DNA of 64,000 nucleotides from Vibrio sp. qd031 (GCF_002100145.1 NZ_JXQD01000018.1:62001-126000); one strand, 5' to 3'; shown: positions 26,868 through 36,314, counted from the first letter of the stretch. Notes: generated by a model from the letters alone, not told the origin. Numbers and translations are program-made.

Positions 26868-27857
26868 TTACAGTGCGTCTTGCACTTTCTGTGCGATATC
26901 TTGTGGTAGCCACTCTTGCCAAATTTGAGGGTACTCTTCAAGGAAGTGGTACATGGCTTCTTCACCATTGGCTTGGTTATCTTCCATCCAGGCCAAAACT
27001 TGGTTCATATCGTTGTTTTTAAAGCCACGTTTTGTGAAGTACTCATACGCTTCTGGTGCGCGAGCCGCAAACTTTTCGGTTGTGATGGTGTGCACAGGTG
27101 ATGGTGGGTACATTGTTGGCTTTGGATCATCACACTCAGCTTGAGTGGTACAGTTAATAAACTCATCCAAATCAATACCGCTGCCAAAGTCTACTTTGAC
27201 CATAGTGTATTTACCCAAGACCGCAGTCGGTGCCCAGTAATAGCCCAACCATGCTTCACCACGCTCATACGATTTCGCAATAGAGCCAGAAAGGCCTGCT
27301 GCCGAGCCTGGATCAATGATGTCAAAGCCCGCATCTTCCATATTCATTGCCTGAAACAAGTTTGCTGCACTGATCTGACAGTTCCAACCCGCTGGGCAAG
27401 AGTAAAACGCAGAACGGTCTGGGTCTTCTGGGTGTTCAAACAATTTCGCGTGCTTTTTCACACCTTCAATGGTTGCCATTTCTGGGTGCTTCTCAACAAG
27501 ATAAGCCGGAACCCAAAAACCTTCTTCACCGCCGTCAACGAGCGATTTACCTGCATAACGAATACGTTTTTCTTCTACCCCACGATCTAAAGCATCTTTA
27601 AGTGCATTGCTCCAAAGCTCTGGAGCGATGTCAGGCTGCCCTTTTTCGATCATTGAAGTGCCGGTCGGCATTGTATCGCCAGGGATAAGCTCTGCATCAC
27701 AGTCGTAACCGTGCTCGAGAATAAAGCGGTCCACATTGGCCATAACACTGGCTGAGTTCCAGTTCATATCGGCGATGGTTACTGTGCCACACTCACTCGC
27801 ATGAGCCTGTGTCGATAGAAGTCCAGCCGCTAGAATTAACGGCATTTTGTAGTTCAT
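26868..27857 (-). CDS. proX: Glycine betaine/L-proline-binding periplasmic protein
   Basis: The 329-residue precursor starts at ATG 27857 with AGGAAA upstream. The frame continues to 27917 but the signal peptide MNYKMPLILAAGLLSTQAHAS begins only here. The mature protein begins near ECGTVTIADMNWNSASV and contains several aromatic residues (for example WLGYYWAPTAVLGKY) of the kind that form the betaine cage. It is the first gene of the transporter operon, consistent with high expression of the binding protein. Confidence 0.93.
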   Translation of the reverse strand: MNYKMPLILAAGLLSTQAHASECGTVTIADMNWNSASVMANVDRFILEHGYDCDAELIPGDTMPTGTSMIEKGQPDIAPELWSNALKDALDRGVEEKRIRYAGKSLVDGGEEGFWVPAYLVEKHPEMATIEGVKKHAKLFEHPEDPDRSAFYSCPAGWNCQISAANLFQAMNMEDAGFDIIDPGSAAGLSGSIAKSYERGEAWLGYYWAPTAVLGKYTMVKVDFGSGIDLDEFINCTTQAECDDPKPTMYPPSPVHTITTEKFAARAPEAYEYFTKRGFKNNDMNQVLAWMEDNQANGEEAMYHFLEEYPQIWQEWLPQDIAQKVQDAL

Positions 27858-28229
27858 AATGAGTTTCCTTTCTCTTAACGTCCTCACTAGGTTACCGAAC
27901 CAATCGTTTGTATTCAAACTAAATTCTTAAATTTACGTTTTAATTATTGGTTAAAATTAAGTATTAGAGCGGTAAAAATAGAGAATTATCACTCCAAATA
28001 GAGCGAAAAACGGTGAATTGCTCACCACTGAAAGGACCAGAAAAGATCGTTGTTGTCTCGCCATATATTTTGACATCAAAGCAATTTTCGCAGGGGTTGT
28101 ACTGACGGTTATTTGTACAAACCAATGTATTGCTAATAGATAAATGGAATTTAAGCGTCATACTCAAGATCGATTCAATCGCACTGCGTTTTGGTTGACA
28201 TGGCTAACCAAACGGTGAGGAAAAAATCA
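27858..28229. other. Intergenic region upstream of proX, no convincing gene
   Basis: This AT-rich stretch should contain the osmoregulated proX promoter on the minus strand. A short palindrome (GGTT-ACCG-AACC) at 27892-27903 is a possible operator about 35 bp upstream of the proX ATG. A 67-codon minus-strand frame at 27964-28167 has a TTG start and no ribosome-binding site, and I do not accept it as a gene. Confidence 0.4.
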
Positions 28230-28322
28230 ATGAAAACGATTAATCATACAATTACCGCAGTTGCTGCAGCTATTATCTTTTTATCAACCGCGAGCGCTTA
28301 CGCTATAGGGCATGACAATTAG
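28230..28322 (+). CDS. Possible 30-residue secreted peptide or truncated gene
   Basis: The ATG at 28230 follows GAGGAAAA with good spacing. The frame encodes 30 residues: a basic start, a hydrophobic core (AVAAAIIFLSTASAYA) and only about five residues after a plausible cleavage site before TAG. It looks like a complete signal peptide with almost no mature part. It may be a relic of a larger exported protein gene or a leader-type peptide. No homologue is recognised. It is convergent with the nirD end. Confidence 0.35.
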   Translation: MKTINHTITAVAAAIIFLSTASAYAIGHDN

Positions 28323-28403
28323 GACATACGACAATAACGCCGTTCGAAAAACAAATAAAGGCTCCACCTAAAACAGTAGAGCCTAGGTGTTGGTATCTGC
28401 AGT

Positions 28404-28748
28404 TTATGCTGCGATCTCTCCCAACAAGGCAATATGGACCACGCCATCTTTTATCTCAACCGGATAGGTTTTGAGGACGACTGATTCGTCTTCCAAACAC
28501 ACGCCTGTATTAAGGTTAAAGTGCTGTTTATAAAGTGGTGAAGCCACGTGTGGTTGGTCACCAATACCACCTATGAGTCCTCGAGACAACACATTGGCTT
28601 TGCCAAAGGGGTCATAATTTGAAATCGCATAGATTGCTTGCGTGCGAGTACAGTTGAATATAGCGACCTGCTCACCTTCGACTAACGCGCACACGCCAAC
28701 ATTGGGCGCTAAATCAGTTACGCTGCATACAGCTTGCCAGTTTTGCAT
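28404..28748 (-). CDS. nirD: Nitrite reductase (NADH) small subunit
   Basis: This 114-residue Rieske-like NirD protein includes GVCALVEGEQVAIFN and the region DPFGKANVLSRGLIGG, and lacks iron ligands as usual for NirD. It pairs with NirB for reduction of nitrite to ammonium in the cytoplasm. It is the last gene of the cobA-nirB-nirD direction, 118 bp after nirB. A weak hairpin (AGGCTC/GAGCCT) at 28359-28384 with a short T stretch in the minus direction may end the transcript. Confidence 0.93.
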   Translation of the reverse strand: MQNWQAVCSVTDLAPNVGVCALVEGEQVAIFNCTRTQAIYAISNYDPFGKANVLSRGLIGGIGDQPHVASPLYKQHFNLNTGVCLEDESVVLKTYPVEIKDGVVHIALLGEIAA

Positions 28749-28866
28749 AGTGTTCTCCTTGTTAAGGCTTGGCCTTATCTTCCTTGTTTCTAGAAGTCAT
28801 CGATAATGGGTATTTGAGTACCAATCTTGGTCAATTGGCACTCAACAAATGTAGTTGTGAGCGGCC

Positions 28867-31416
28867 TTAGGTAAGTTCAACCACCTCTATGGCATTTTCA
28901 GCGTATTCATCCACTTTATCTGCAGGGATTAACTGCTCGCGGACACTGATGAATTTTAGTTTTTCATCGCGCTGATCACTGTTAATGAAATGACTAAAGC
29001 GTTTTAGTTTTTCTGGAGACTCAATGGTTGTTTTCCACTCACATTGATAGTTCGCAAGACTGGCTGCCATCTCTTTTTCAAGCTCATCACAGATGCCCAA
29101 TTTGTCTTCTATAACCACTTGTTTTAGATAGTCTAAGCCGCCTTCTAAGTTTTCTAACCACACAGATGTACGCTGCAGCTTGTCGGCGGTGCGCACATAA
29201 AACATCAATACGCGGTCGACATATTTGATCAAGGTTTTATCGTCCAGATCCGTGGCAAATAGATCGGCGTGGCGCGGTCGCATCCCGCCATTACCACACA
29301 CATAGAGGTTCCAACCATTTTCGGTGGCGATGATGCCTATATCTTTACACTGTGCCTCGGCACATTCGCGGGTACAGCCCGATACGGCAAATTTCAGTTT
29401 GTGTGGTGCACGCAAGCCTTTGTATCGATTTTCAATGTCCACGGCAAAGCCAACTGAGTCTTTCACACCAAACCGGCACCAAGTACTGCCCACACATGAC
29501 TTAACGGTTCGCACCGATTTGCCGTAGGCATGGCCCGTTTCAAATCCAGCCTCCACCAATCGGCGCCAAATTACTGGTAGATCATTGAGTTGTGCACCAA
29601 ACAGATCAACCCGCTGACCTCCCGTGATTTTTGTATAGAGGTTAAACTCTTTCGCGACTTCACCTATCACAATAAGCTTGTCTGGCGTGATCTCGCCACC
29701 CGCAATTCGAGGAACGACAGAGTAAGTGCCGTCTTTTTGCATGTTTCCAAGATAAATGTCGTTGGTATCCTGCAGTTCCATATGCTCACTTTGCAGCACA
29801 TAGTCATTCCAAAATGAAGCCAAAATTGAGCCGACCGCAGGTTTACACAGCTCACAACCAAGCCCCGTTCCGTGAGAGGTTAGAAGCTCGTCAAACGTCT
29901 TAATTTTGTTAACTCGAATAATGTCGGACAGTTCCTGACGTGAATAAGCGAAGTGCTCACACAGGTCGTTATTTACCTCAACACCTAGGCTAGCAAGTTC
30001 GCTATCGAGCACTTGTTTAGCCAGCGCACTACATCCTCCACAGCCGGTAGACGCATTGGTTGAATCCTTAAGTGCGGCCATTGTTGTACAACCGTCCGCA
30101 ACCGCTTGTTTGATGTCTCCTTTGGTCACATCGAAACAGCTACAGATTTGGGCGCTGTCTGGTAGTGCTTCAATTCCCATAGCTGCGCCTTCATCCTCTG
30201 CAGCATTGGGAAGAATCAATACAGACGGATTGCTCGGTAACGGCATGTCATTAAGTTTGGTTTGCAGTAGTGTTCCGTAGGATTCGGCTTCACCGACCAA
30301 TACCGCACCCACGATTTTTGACCCATCTTCAGACAAAATAAGACGTTTATAGACCTGATCGATCTCATCATGATAAGTGTATGATTGCGCGCCCGGTGTT
30401 TGACCATGCACTTCACCAATACTAGCAACATCAACGCCCATGAGCTTAAGCTTGGTACTCATGTCTGCGCCCGTAAACTCACTGGCTTCTGTAGGTTCTA
30501 GGATATGCTGAGCCGCGACTTTGGCCATCTGATACCCGGGTGCAACAAGCCCAAAAATTTTATTATCCCACAAGGCACATTCGCCAATGGCATAGACGTC
30601 TTCTTTGTCCGTCAGCATATGGTTGTCAACACTGATGCCACCACGTTCACCTATGGCAATGTCACCGCCACGGGCCAACTCATCTTGAGGACGGATGCCC
30701 GCTGAAAACACGATCATATCGGTTTCTAAAAAGCTGCCATCAGCAAAATTCATGCGGTATCTAGAGGTTTCACCCGCAACGATTTCAGTGGTGGCTTTTT
30801 CTGTGTGCACGCCGACACCAAGAGCTTCAATTTTACGTCGCAATAGCGCGCCACCACCCTCGTCAAGCTGAACCGCCATCAATCTTGGCGCAAACTCAAC
30901 CACATGAGTTTCTAAACCTAAGTTTTTGATTGCATTGGCCGCTTCTAGCCCTAGCAAACCACCACCGACGACAACGCCACTCTTACTGACCTTACTTCCC
31001 GCTTCAATCGCATCGAGATCTTCAATAGTGCGGTACACGTAACAATGCTCTGAGTCATTGCCCGGAATAGGAGGAACAAATGGGTAAGAGCCCGTTGCCA
31101 ATACCAGTTTGTCATAGGCTTCTTCTCGCCCACTTTGCGTGATCACTTTTTTGCTGTTGGTGTCCACTTGAGTGACTTTCTCATTAACGACAAATTTCAC
31201 ACCATTTTCTTCATAGTAGGTTTCGTCGGTAAGTGATAAATCTTCGACGGTTTTTCCCTCGAAGTAAGAAGTCAGCTGGACTCGGTCATAAGCCAATCTC
31301 GGCTCTTCTGAAAAGGTAATTACATCAATATCCGAACGCTCTGCGGCAATTAAGTTGTCAATAAACTTATGACCAACCATCCCGTTTCCAACTACAACAA
31401 TCCTTTGTTTACTCAT
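28867..31416 (-). CDS. nirB: Nitrite reductase (NADH) large subunit
   Basis: This 849-residue cytoplasmic enzyme reduces nitrite to ammonium with NADH. The N-terminal FAD/NADH domains begin with VVVGNGMVGHKF and include GVVVGGGLLGLEAA. A BFD-like [2Fe-2S] region follows (CSCFDVTKGDIKQAV and STGCGGCSAL). The C-terminal siroheme/[4Fe-4S] domain has KSCVGSTWCRFG and SGCTRECAEAQCKD. It lies 56 bp downstream of cobA, which supplies the siroheme precursor, and is probably expressed from the sigma-54 promoter upstream of cobA. Confidence 0.96.
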   Translation of the reverse strand: MSKQRIVVVGNGMVGHKFIDNLIAAERSDIDVITFSEEPRLAYDRVQLTSYFEGKTVEDLSLTDETYYEENGVKFVVNEKVTQVDTNSKKVITQSGREEAYDKLVLATGSYPFVPPIPGNDSEHCYVYRTIEDLDAIEAGSKVSKSGVVVGGGLLGLEAANAIKNLGLETHVVEFAPRLMAVQLDEGGGALLRRKIEALGVGVHTEKATTEIVAGETSRYRMNFADGSFLETDMIVFSAGIRPQDELARGGDIAIGERGGISVDNHMLTDKEDVYAIGECALWDNKIFGLVAPGYQMAKVAAQHILEPTEASEFTGADMSTKLKLMGVDVASIGEVHGQTPGAQSYTYHDEIDQVYKRLILSEDGSKIVGAVLVGEAESYGTLLQTKLNDMPLPSNPSVLILPNAAEDEGAAMGIEALPDSAQICSCFDVTKGDIKQAVADGCTTMAALKDSTNASTGCGGCSALAKQVLDSELASLGVEVNNDLCEHFAYSRQELSDIIRVNKIKTFDELLTSHGTGLGCELCKPAVGSILASFWNDYVLQSEHMELQDTNDIYLGNMQKDGTYSVVPRIAGGEITPDKLIVIGEVAKEFNLYTKITGGQRVDLFGAQLNDLPVIWRRLVEAGFETGHAYGKSVRTVKSCVGSTWCRFGVKDSVGFAVDIENRYKGLRAPHKLKFAVSGCTRECAEAQCKDIGIIATENGWNLYVCGNGGMRPRHADLFATDLDDKTLIKYVDRVLMFYVRTADKLQRTSVWLENLEGGLDYLKQVVIEDKLGICDELEKEMAASLANYQCEWKTTIESPEKLKRFSHFINSDQRDEKLKFISVREQLIPADKVDEYAENAIEVVELT

Positions 31417-31472
31417 GGCTTACTTCCTGTCTTTAATTTAAATTTTATAATTTCAATGTATTCTTTATGGCG

Positions 31473-32291
31473 CTACGCGGTCAGTGGTAATGGCTCTTTT
31501 GATTCCAACATTTGCTGCCTCAATTGCTCTACCTGCCCTGCGACTGCAACCGTCTCACCAATCACTATAAGTGCTGGGGTGACAACATTATGTTTGTCTC
31601 TCAAGTCATCTAAGCTCCCTAAAGTACCGATGAGGGTTCGTTGCTCGGATGTACACCCTTTCTCTATGAAAGCAGCGGGAGTGCGGCTATCGAGCCCATG
31701 ACCAATCAATGCGTCCATCACCAGTTCGCATTTCGATACGCCCATATAGACGACCAATGTTTGATTGAGTTGTGCTAACGCTTGCCAATTGTGTTCGAGT
31801 TCTTTGCCTGCATGGGCCGTAATGAAGGTACAGCCTTGTGTCAAACCTCTATGGGTTAAAGGGATATCAGCATAGGTGGTGCATCCAGACGCTGCGGTAA
31901 TACCAGGAACAACATCAACATCAACGCCCGCAGAGAGCAATTCAAGCATCTCTTCACCACCTCGCCCGAATACAAATGCATCCCCACCTTTCAATCGGCA
32001 CACTTTTTTCCCTTGATCAGACAATGTCACCAGGATTTGATTGATTTCATCTTGAGTAGCGCTATGACAGGCCTTTGATTTCCCTACATAAATCGTGGGC
32101 GTATCGACAGGGAAAAGCTCCCGAATAGCCTTGCTCACCAGATTATCAAAAACAATCACGTCAGCCTGTTGGATGGTTCGTAACGCTTTTATAGTCAGTA
32201 AGTCAGGGTCTCCGGGACCGGCTCCGACTAAACTCACATTGCCCATTTTATGACCGAATTGACTGTAGTTAGCTGTTGACTGTTTATTCAT
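31473..32291 (-). CDS. cobA: Uroporphyrinogen-III C-methyltransferase (SUMT)
   Basis: The 272-residue protein starts at ATG 32291. The open frame reaches 32351, but that start would lie upstream of the sigma-54 promoter at 32328-32345, so it is rejected. Motifs are VGAGPGDPDLLTIKA, RLKGGDAFVFGRGGEE and GITAASG. It methylates uroporphyrinogen III to precorrin-2, the route to siroheme for NirB. Dehydrogenase and chelatase domains of CysG are absent, so that step must be done by another protein. The fixed association with nirBD supports a dedicated nitrite-reductase role. Confidence 0.95.
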   Translation of the reverse strand: MNKQSTANYSQFGHKMGNVSLVGAGPGDPDLLTIKALRTIQQADVIVFDNLVSKAIRELFPVDTPTIYVGKSKACHSATQDEINQILVTLSDQGKKVCRLKGGDAFVFGRGGEEMLELLSAGVDVDVVPGITAASGCTTYADIPLTHRGLTQGCTFITAHAGKELEHNWQALAQLNQTLVVYMGVSKCELVMDALIGHGLDSRTPAAFIEKGCTSEQRTLIGTLGSLDDLRDKHNVVTPALIVIGETVAVAGQVEQLRQQMLESKEPLPLTA

Positions 32292-32327
32292 TCCTCTCGC
32301 TCCCAAACTGCGGGTATACCTTAAGTC

Positions 32328-32345
32328 AGCAAGGAGAATGCCAAT
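32328..32345 (-). promoter_or_regulatory. Sigma-54 promoter of cobA-nirB-nirD
   Basis: On the minus strand the sequence TTGGCATTCTCCTTGCT has the invariant GG and GC exactly 10 bases apart and matches the TGGCAY-N5-TTGCW consensus closely. The expected start of transcription is near 32317, about 26 nt upstream of the cobA ATG. Confidence 0.82.
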
Positions 32346-32463
32346 AGACAAAACACACTTCCCAAGTGCATTTTATTTATTATTATTCAACAATTTAAAA
32401 GAAAATAATTTTCAAATATACCACTTTGGAGTTAACAAAATTGATACGCACTGTAACAATAAT

Positions 32464-32512
32464 TGAACAAACATGGTGCACCTAAAATGGATAAAACGCT
32501 TAAAATGGTGCA
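32464..32512. promoter_or_regulatory. Candidate NtrC enhancer sites between cobA and nasA
   Basis: TGAACAAACATGGTGCA at 32464-32480 closely resembles the NtrC dyad TGCACCA-N3-TGGTGCA (right half exact, left half 5 of 7). A second exact half site TGGTGCA lies at 32506-32512 without a good left half. They stand roughly 120-165 bp from each of the two divergent sigma-54 promoters, a usual enhancer distance. Confidence 0.6.
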
Positions 32513-32629
32513 AAAGTATCCTATTTCGCTATGCCAGCTCCAATTCTACTGGGTCATGCCCGAAAAACCATCAACTTAACCAATTGAAATAAATAAATTA
32601 ATTTGTAATTCTCAACTGATTTCGGGGGG

Positions 32630-32647
32630 TTGGCGTACTAGTTGCTT
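32630..32647 (+). promoter_or_regulatory. Sigma-54 promoter of nasA
   Basis: TTGGCGTACTAGTTGCTT has GG and GC exactly 10 bases apart and the TTGCT box. The expected transcription start is near 32657, giving a leader of about 80 nt before the nasA ATG at 32739. Confidence 0.8.
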
Positions 32648-32738
32648 TAGTGTTTGTAACGAGCTGTAATCCATGTAGACCTGCACACTGTGCGATTGTC
32701 TAAGTGAAGGCTAAATGGTGAATTAAAGGGATAGATGA

Positions 32739-35246
32739 ATGAATCAAGCGGATCAAGGATGGATTAAAAGTACATGCGCATACTGTGGTGTAGGTTGCGG
32801 TATTGAGGCTCGCCCAAAATTAACAGGAGAGCTAGAAGTACGAGGCGATCAGCAGCATCCATCTAACTATGGCAAGCTTTGCACAAAAGGGATCGCGCTT
32901 GGCGATACGGTGATTCAAGATGGTCGATTGCTAACGCCAACTGTTCAGCAGCAGGGACGTAAAAAATCGCTGTCATGGTCATCTGCAACCAACATGGTCG
33001 CTAGCAAGTTTGAACAAGTGATTAAAGATCATGGACCCGAAGCTGTTGCGTTTTATGTATCGGGTCAGCTTCTCACCGAAGATTATTATGTTGCCAATAA
33101 ATTGATTAAAGGGTTTATGGGAAGCAGTAACATAGACAGTAACTCACGTCTTTGTATGGCTTCTTCGGTTGTCGGGCACAAACGAGCGTTTGGCAGCGAT
33201 ACCGTGCCAATCTGTTACGACGATATCGAACACGCAGACATGGTAGTACTGGTTGGATCCAACCTCGCATGGTGTCACCCTGTACTCTTTCAAAGACTGC
33301 GAAGCGCAAAACAAAGTAACCCAAACCTCAACATTGTGGTTATTGATCCTAGAGTCACGGCAAGCTGTGACATCGCAGATTCACACCTTCCCATCTCATC
33401 AGGTGGCGATGTAGCTTTGTTTAATACTCTGCTCGCTCAGATGGAAAAACAAGGTGCCATAGACTACCCCTTCATCGAGAAACACACCAATGGGTTTGCG
33501 AAGGCGCTAACAACAGCACAAGCGGAAAATAGCGGCGATGACTACGCAGATGCAGCTCTAGCGACGGGACTATCTCAACAACAAATTGACCAGTTTGTTG
33601 ACGACTTTATTGGAACAGAGAAAGTGCTCACTATTTATTCGCAAGGAGTAAACCAGTCAAGTAGTGGCGCAGATAAAGTAAACTCCATCTTAAACTGCCA
33701 TCTAGCCACTGCAAAAATCGGTAAAAAAGGCTGCGGCCCATTTTCTGTAACTGGTCAGCCAAATGCTATGGGTGGACGTGAAGTGGGCGCTTTAGCAAAC
33801 ATGCTAGCAGCGCACATGGAGTTTGATAATCCAGAGCACCTAAGCGCACTGTCCGAGTTTTGGGGCACGCAAGACTTGGCGACTCAACCGGGCCTCAAAG
33901 CCCTTGATCTATTTGACGCGATGGATCGTGGAGAGATAAAAGCAGTCTGGATTATGGCGACCAACCCTGCGGTAAGTTTACCCGACAGCGATAAAATTGC
34001 TCGCGCCTTAAATAAATGTGAATTTGTGGTGGTGTCCGACTGTATTGAAGGCACTGAAACCGCCCAATACGCCGACCTTCTATTGCCAGCACAAGGCTGG
34101 AGCGAAAAATCGGGTACCGTGACCAACTCAGAACGACGAATTTCTCGACAGCGCCGTCTATTACCCAGTCCAGGTGAAGCAAAACCTGATTGGTGGATCA
34201 TTTCTCAGGTAGCTCAAAAAATGGGATTTGCTGACGCGTTTGACTATCTGCATGAAGGCGAGATATTTACTGAATACGCTAAATTGACCACCCTAGGAAA
34301 TGAGCAAGGCGAACGCGATCTTAATTTAATTGGCCTCACACAACTGGATGAGCAAGGTTACAGCACCTTGGCTCCACAACAATGGCCAGTATTAGAACTG
34401 CAAACGGATGTCGTCAATAAACGCTTCTTTAGCGATGGTCAGTTCTATACGCCTAACGGCCTGGCCAACTTTGTTGCTGTTTCTCATCGAGAGCCAATTT
34501 CTGCAAGTAGCGAGGAGTTTCCATTACTGCTAAACAGTGGACGCTCGCGCGATCAATGGCACACAATGACCCGTACCGGTTTATCGGCAAAATTGGCAGA
34601 GTTCGATCCCGAGCCCTATCTACAAGTTCACCCTTCGACGGCGCAGTACTTAGACATAGAAAGCGATCAAGTGGTCTCTATTTCGAGCCCTTATGGCGCG
34701 TTTAAAGCGCGCGCAACAATCACTGAAGACGTACTGCCCGAGCAGGTTTACGCCCCAATTCATTGGAGCGCGCAAACTGCAGGACAGAGTAAACCTTGTA
34801 GCGTGATCGCACCGAATGCCGACCCGTTCTCAGGTCAACCTGAGTTTAAACATACGCCCGTCAGTGTTGTGAGGTGCGATCATAAAAGCCACGCTCTAGT
34901 GATCACTCAATCATCGATTGATCAAAATGTCATTGGCTCGGCCGAGTTGGACTACTGGGTAAAGCAAAAAGTCCCGCAAGGCTATCTCTACATCATTGAA
35001 TCAAGCCGAGATGAAAATGGGTTGATTCAAACTGTTGAATACCTGCTTCAGGATACTCGCGGCCGGCAATATCAATCAATCCTTGCTGGCAATCGCATTA
35101 CCACCAGTCTGAATTACAAACAAGAGAAGCGCTATGCCATGTGGGTTTGCGCCAACATTACTGCGGCACTAGCTCCTTCACTGCTTGTAGAGCTGTTTAG
35201 CAATGGGCACGATGAAATGGCTCTAATGCAATTAACCACACCATAA
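32739..35246 (+). CDS. nasA: Assimilatory nitrate reductase catalytic subunit
   Basis: This 835-residue molybdopterin oxidoreductase has an N-terminal [4Fe-4S] motif CAYCGVGCGIEARP, then LCTKGIALGDT. Mo-bis-MGD-binding regions follow (SNSRLCMASSVVGHKRAFG, TGQPNAMGGREVG, WSEKSGTVTNSERR) and a C-terminal dinucleotide-binding domain (NSGRSRDQWHTMTRTG). It reduces nitrate to nitrite in the cytoplasm; there is no Tat signal. The last roughly 115 residues occupy the place of the BFD-like [2Fe-2S] tail of some NasA proteins but have no cysteine cluster. It is divergent from cobA-nirBD, which completes reduction to ammonium. Confidence 0.92.
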   Translation: MNQADQGWIKSTCAYCGVGCGIEARPKLTGELEVRGDQQHPSNYGKLCTKGIALGDTVIQDGRLLTPTVQQQGRKKSLSWSSATNMVASKFEQVIKDHGPEAVAFYVSGQLLTEDYYVANKLIKGFMGSSNIDSNSRLCMASSVVGHKRAFGSDTVPICYDDIEHADMVVLVGSNLAWCHPVLFQRLRSAKQSNPNLNIVVIDPRVTASCDIADSHLPISSGGDVALFNTLLAQMEKQGAIDYPFIEKHTNGFAKALTTAQAENSGDDYADAALATGLSQQQIDQFVDDFIGTEKVLTIYSQGVNQSSSGADKVNSILNCHLATAKIGKKGCGPFSVTGQPNAMGGREVGALANMLAAHMEFDNPEHLSALSEFWGTQDLATQPGLKALDLFDAMDRGEIKAVWIMATNPAVSLPDSDKIARALNKCEFVVVSDCIEGTETAQYADLLLPAQGWSEKSGTVTNSERRISRQRRLLPSPGEAKPDWWIISQVAQKMGFADAFDYLHEGEIFTEYAKLTTLGNEQGERDLNLIGLTQLDEQGYSTLAPQQWPVLELQTDVVNKRFFSDGQFYTPNGLANFVAVSHREPISASSEEFPLLLNSGRSRDQWHTMTRTGLSAKLAEFDPEPYLQVHPSTAQYLDIESDQVVSISSPYGAFKARATITEDVLPEQVYAPIHWSAQTAGQSKPCSVIAPNADPFSGQPEFKHTPVSVVRCDHKSHALVITQSSIDQNVIGSAELDYWVKQKVPQGYLYIIESSRDENGLIQTVEYLLQDTRGRQYQSILAGNRITTSLNYKQEKRYAMWVCANITAALAPSLLVELFSNGHDEMALMQLTTP

Positions 35247-35276
35247 TGGTCACTGTTTGCGCTTTACCCAATCTAG

Positions 35277-36314
35277 CTAGGCAAAGCGCAATCTTAAACG
35301 GGCAAAAGACATCGGCGTTTTATCAAGAGCAACCACCAATAAGTAAGACCCGATAAGCGTTCCTATAAACACCAATGCGTCTTTTGCTCCTTGTGTAAGC
35401 CCAAGCACTCCGGCTACGTTAAACAAGACAATAATGACAAATAAATGAGTCACATACATTGGAAAGACCCATTGAGACAGACGGGACCAAACTGGAGCTT
35501 GTCCTAGGTTTGGTTTTGCCAATAACCAAAAAAACAATCCAACAGACCAAACCGCAGTGCCAATCAAAAAGTCGTTCATGTTAAACAACTGCCCCTTCCC
35601 ATGTAAAAACAGCGCCTCTGCAAAGTGCATCGATAGGCCAAGCAGCGCAATAGCGCGAGCAGAGGAGGCCGGTAAAGACCAATCGTTGCGCCTAATGGCA
35701 AAGCCTATCGATACCATCAGCAAACTGAAAAAGGGACCATTGCGAGTAAAAATAGGCGCGCTCCACTCAGTAATGATCGCGTAGCTACCTGCGCCTACTC
35801 CATACACATACAGCGCAATGGCTACGGGCAATAGCAATCCATACACTCTTAGGCGTTCAAAAAGAGCAATAATAACGACCGCACTCACCAGCGCAGGCAA
35901 ATACCACAGGTGAACCAAGCCACCTTCAAACAGAGAGTTGAGTGGGGTACTGGCTAAGAAGCCCCAATAACCTTGTCTCTCAACGAGATAGCCGTGTTGG
36001 ATAAGTGTGCCAAGGTTAAATGGCATGACCAGAGCGATCGCACTCCAAAGTGCCCAAATAACCATCAATGGCATGCAGTATGAACGGGCTTTTTTAAATG
36101 GTTTCTGGGACAAAGTGGGATAAATCAGGTAGCCAGCCATGAGAAAAAACAGTGGAACTGCGAAGCGACAAAGTTGATTAATCAGGTAATTCAACCAAGG
36201 TTCGCCATCGACAACGGCATAGTCCATAAAAAATTGGCCATGAATTAGCACGACGGCGACCAATGCCACAACTCGTGCGGCGTCAAAACTGTATATTTTG
36301 GGAGTGTTGTACAT
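35277..36314 (-). CDS. Acyltransferase family 3 membrane protein
   Basis: This 345-residue protein has about ten membrane segments. The N-terminus SFDAARVVALVAVVLIHGQF and RFAVPLFFLMAGYLI match acyltransferase family 3 (OafA/WecH-like), with the conserved His in the first helix. Such enzymes O-acetylate surface polysaccharides or peptidoglycan-like acceptors. The acceptor here is unknown. It is convergent with nasA, and an inverted repeat TTGCGCTTT/AAAGCGCAA at the junction may act as a weak hairpin. Confidence 0.85.
   Translation of the reverse strand: MYNTPKIYSFDAARVVALVAVVLIHGQFFMDYAVVDGEPWLNYLINQLCRFAVPLFFLMAGYLIYPTLSQKPFKKARSYCMPLMVIWALWSAIALVMPFNLGTLIQHGYLVERQGYWGFLASTPLNSLFEGGLVHLWYLPALVSAVVIIALFERLRVYGLLLPVAIALYVYGVGAGSYAIITEWSAPIFTRNGPFFSLLMVSIGFAIRRNDWSLPASSARAIALLGLSMHFAEALFLHGKGQLFNMNDFLIGTAVWSVGLFFWLLAKPNLGQAPVWSRLSQWVFPMYVTHLFVIIVLFNVAGVLGLTQGAKDALVFIGTLIGSYLLVVALDKTPMSFARLRLRFA

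Noticed and set aside
27964..28167. 67-codon minus-strand frame upstream of proX
   Set aside because: TTG start, no ribosome-binding site and no recognisable motif.
32292..32351. Extended N-terminus for the SUMT gene starting at 32351
   Set aside because: It would begin upstream of the sigma-54 promoter at 32328-32345, and the family N-terminus fits the ATG at 32291.
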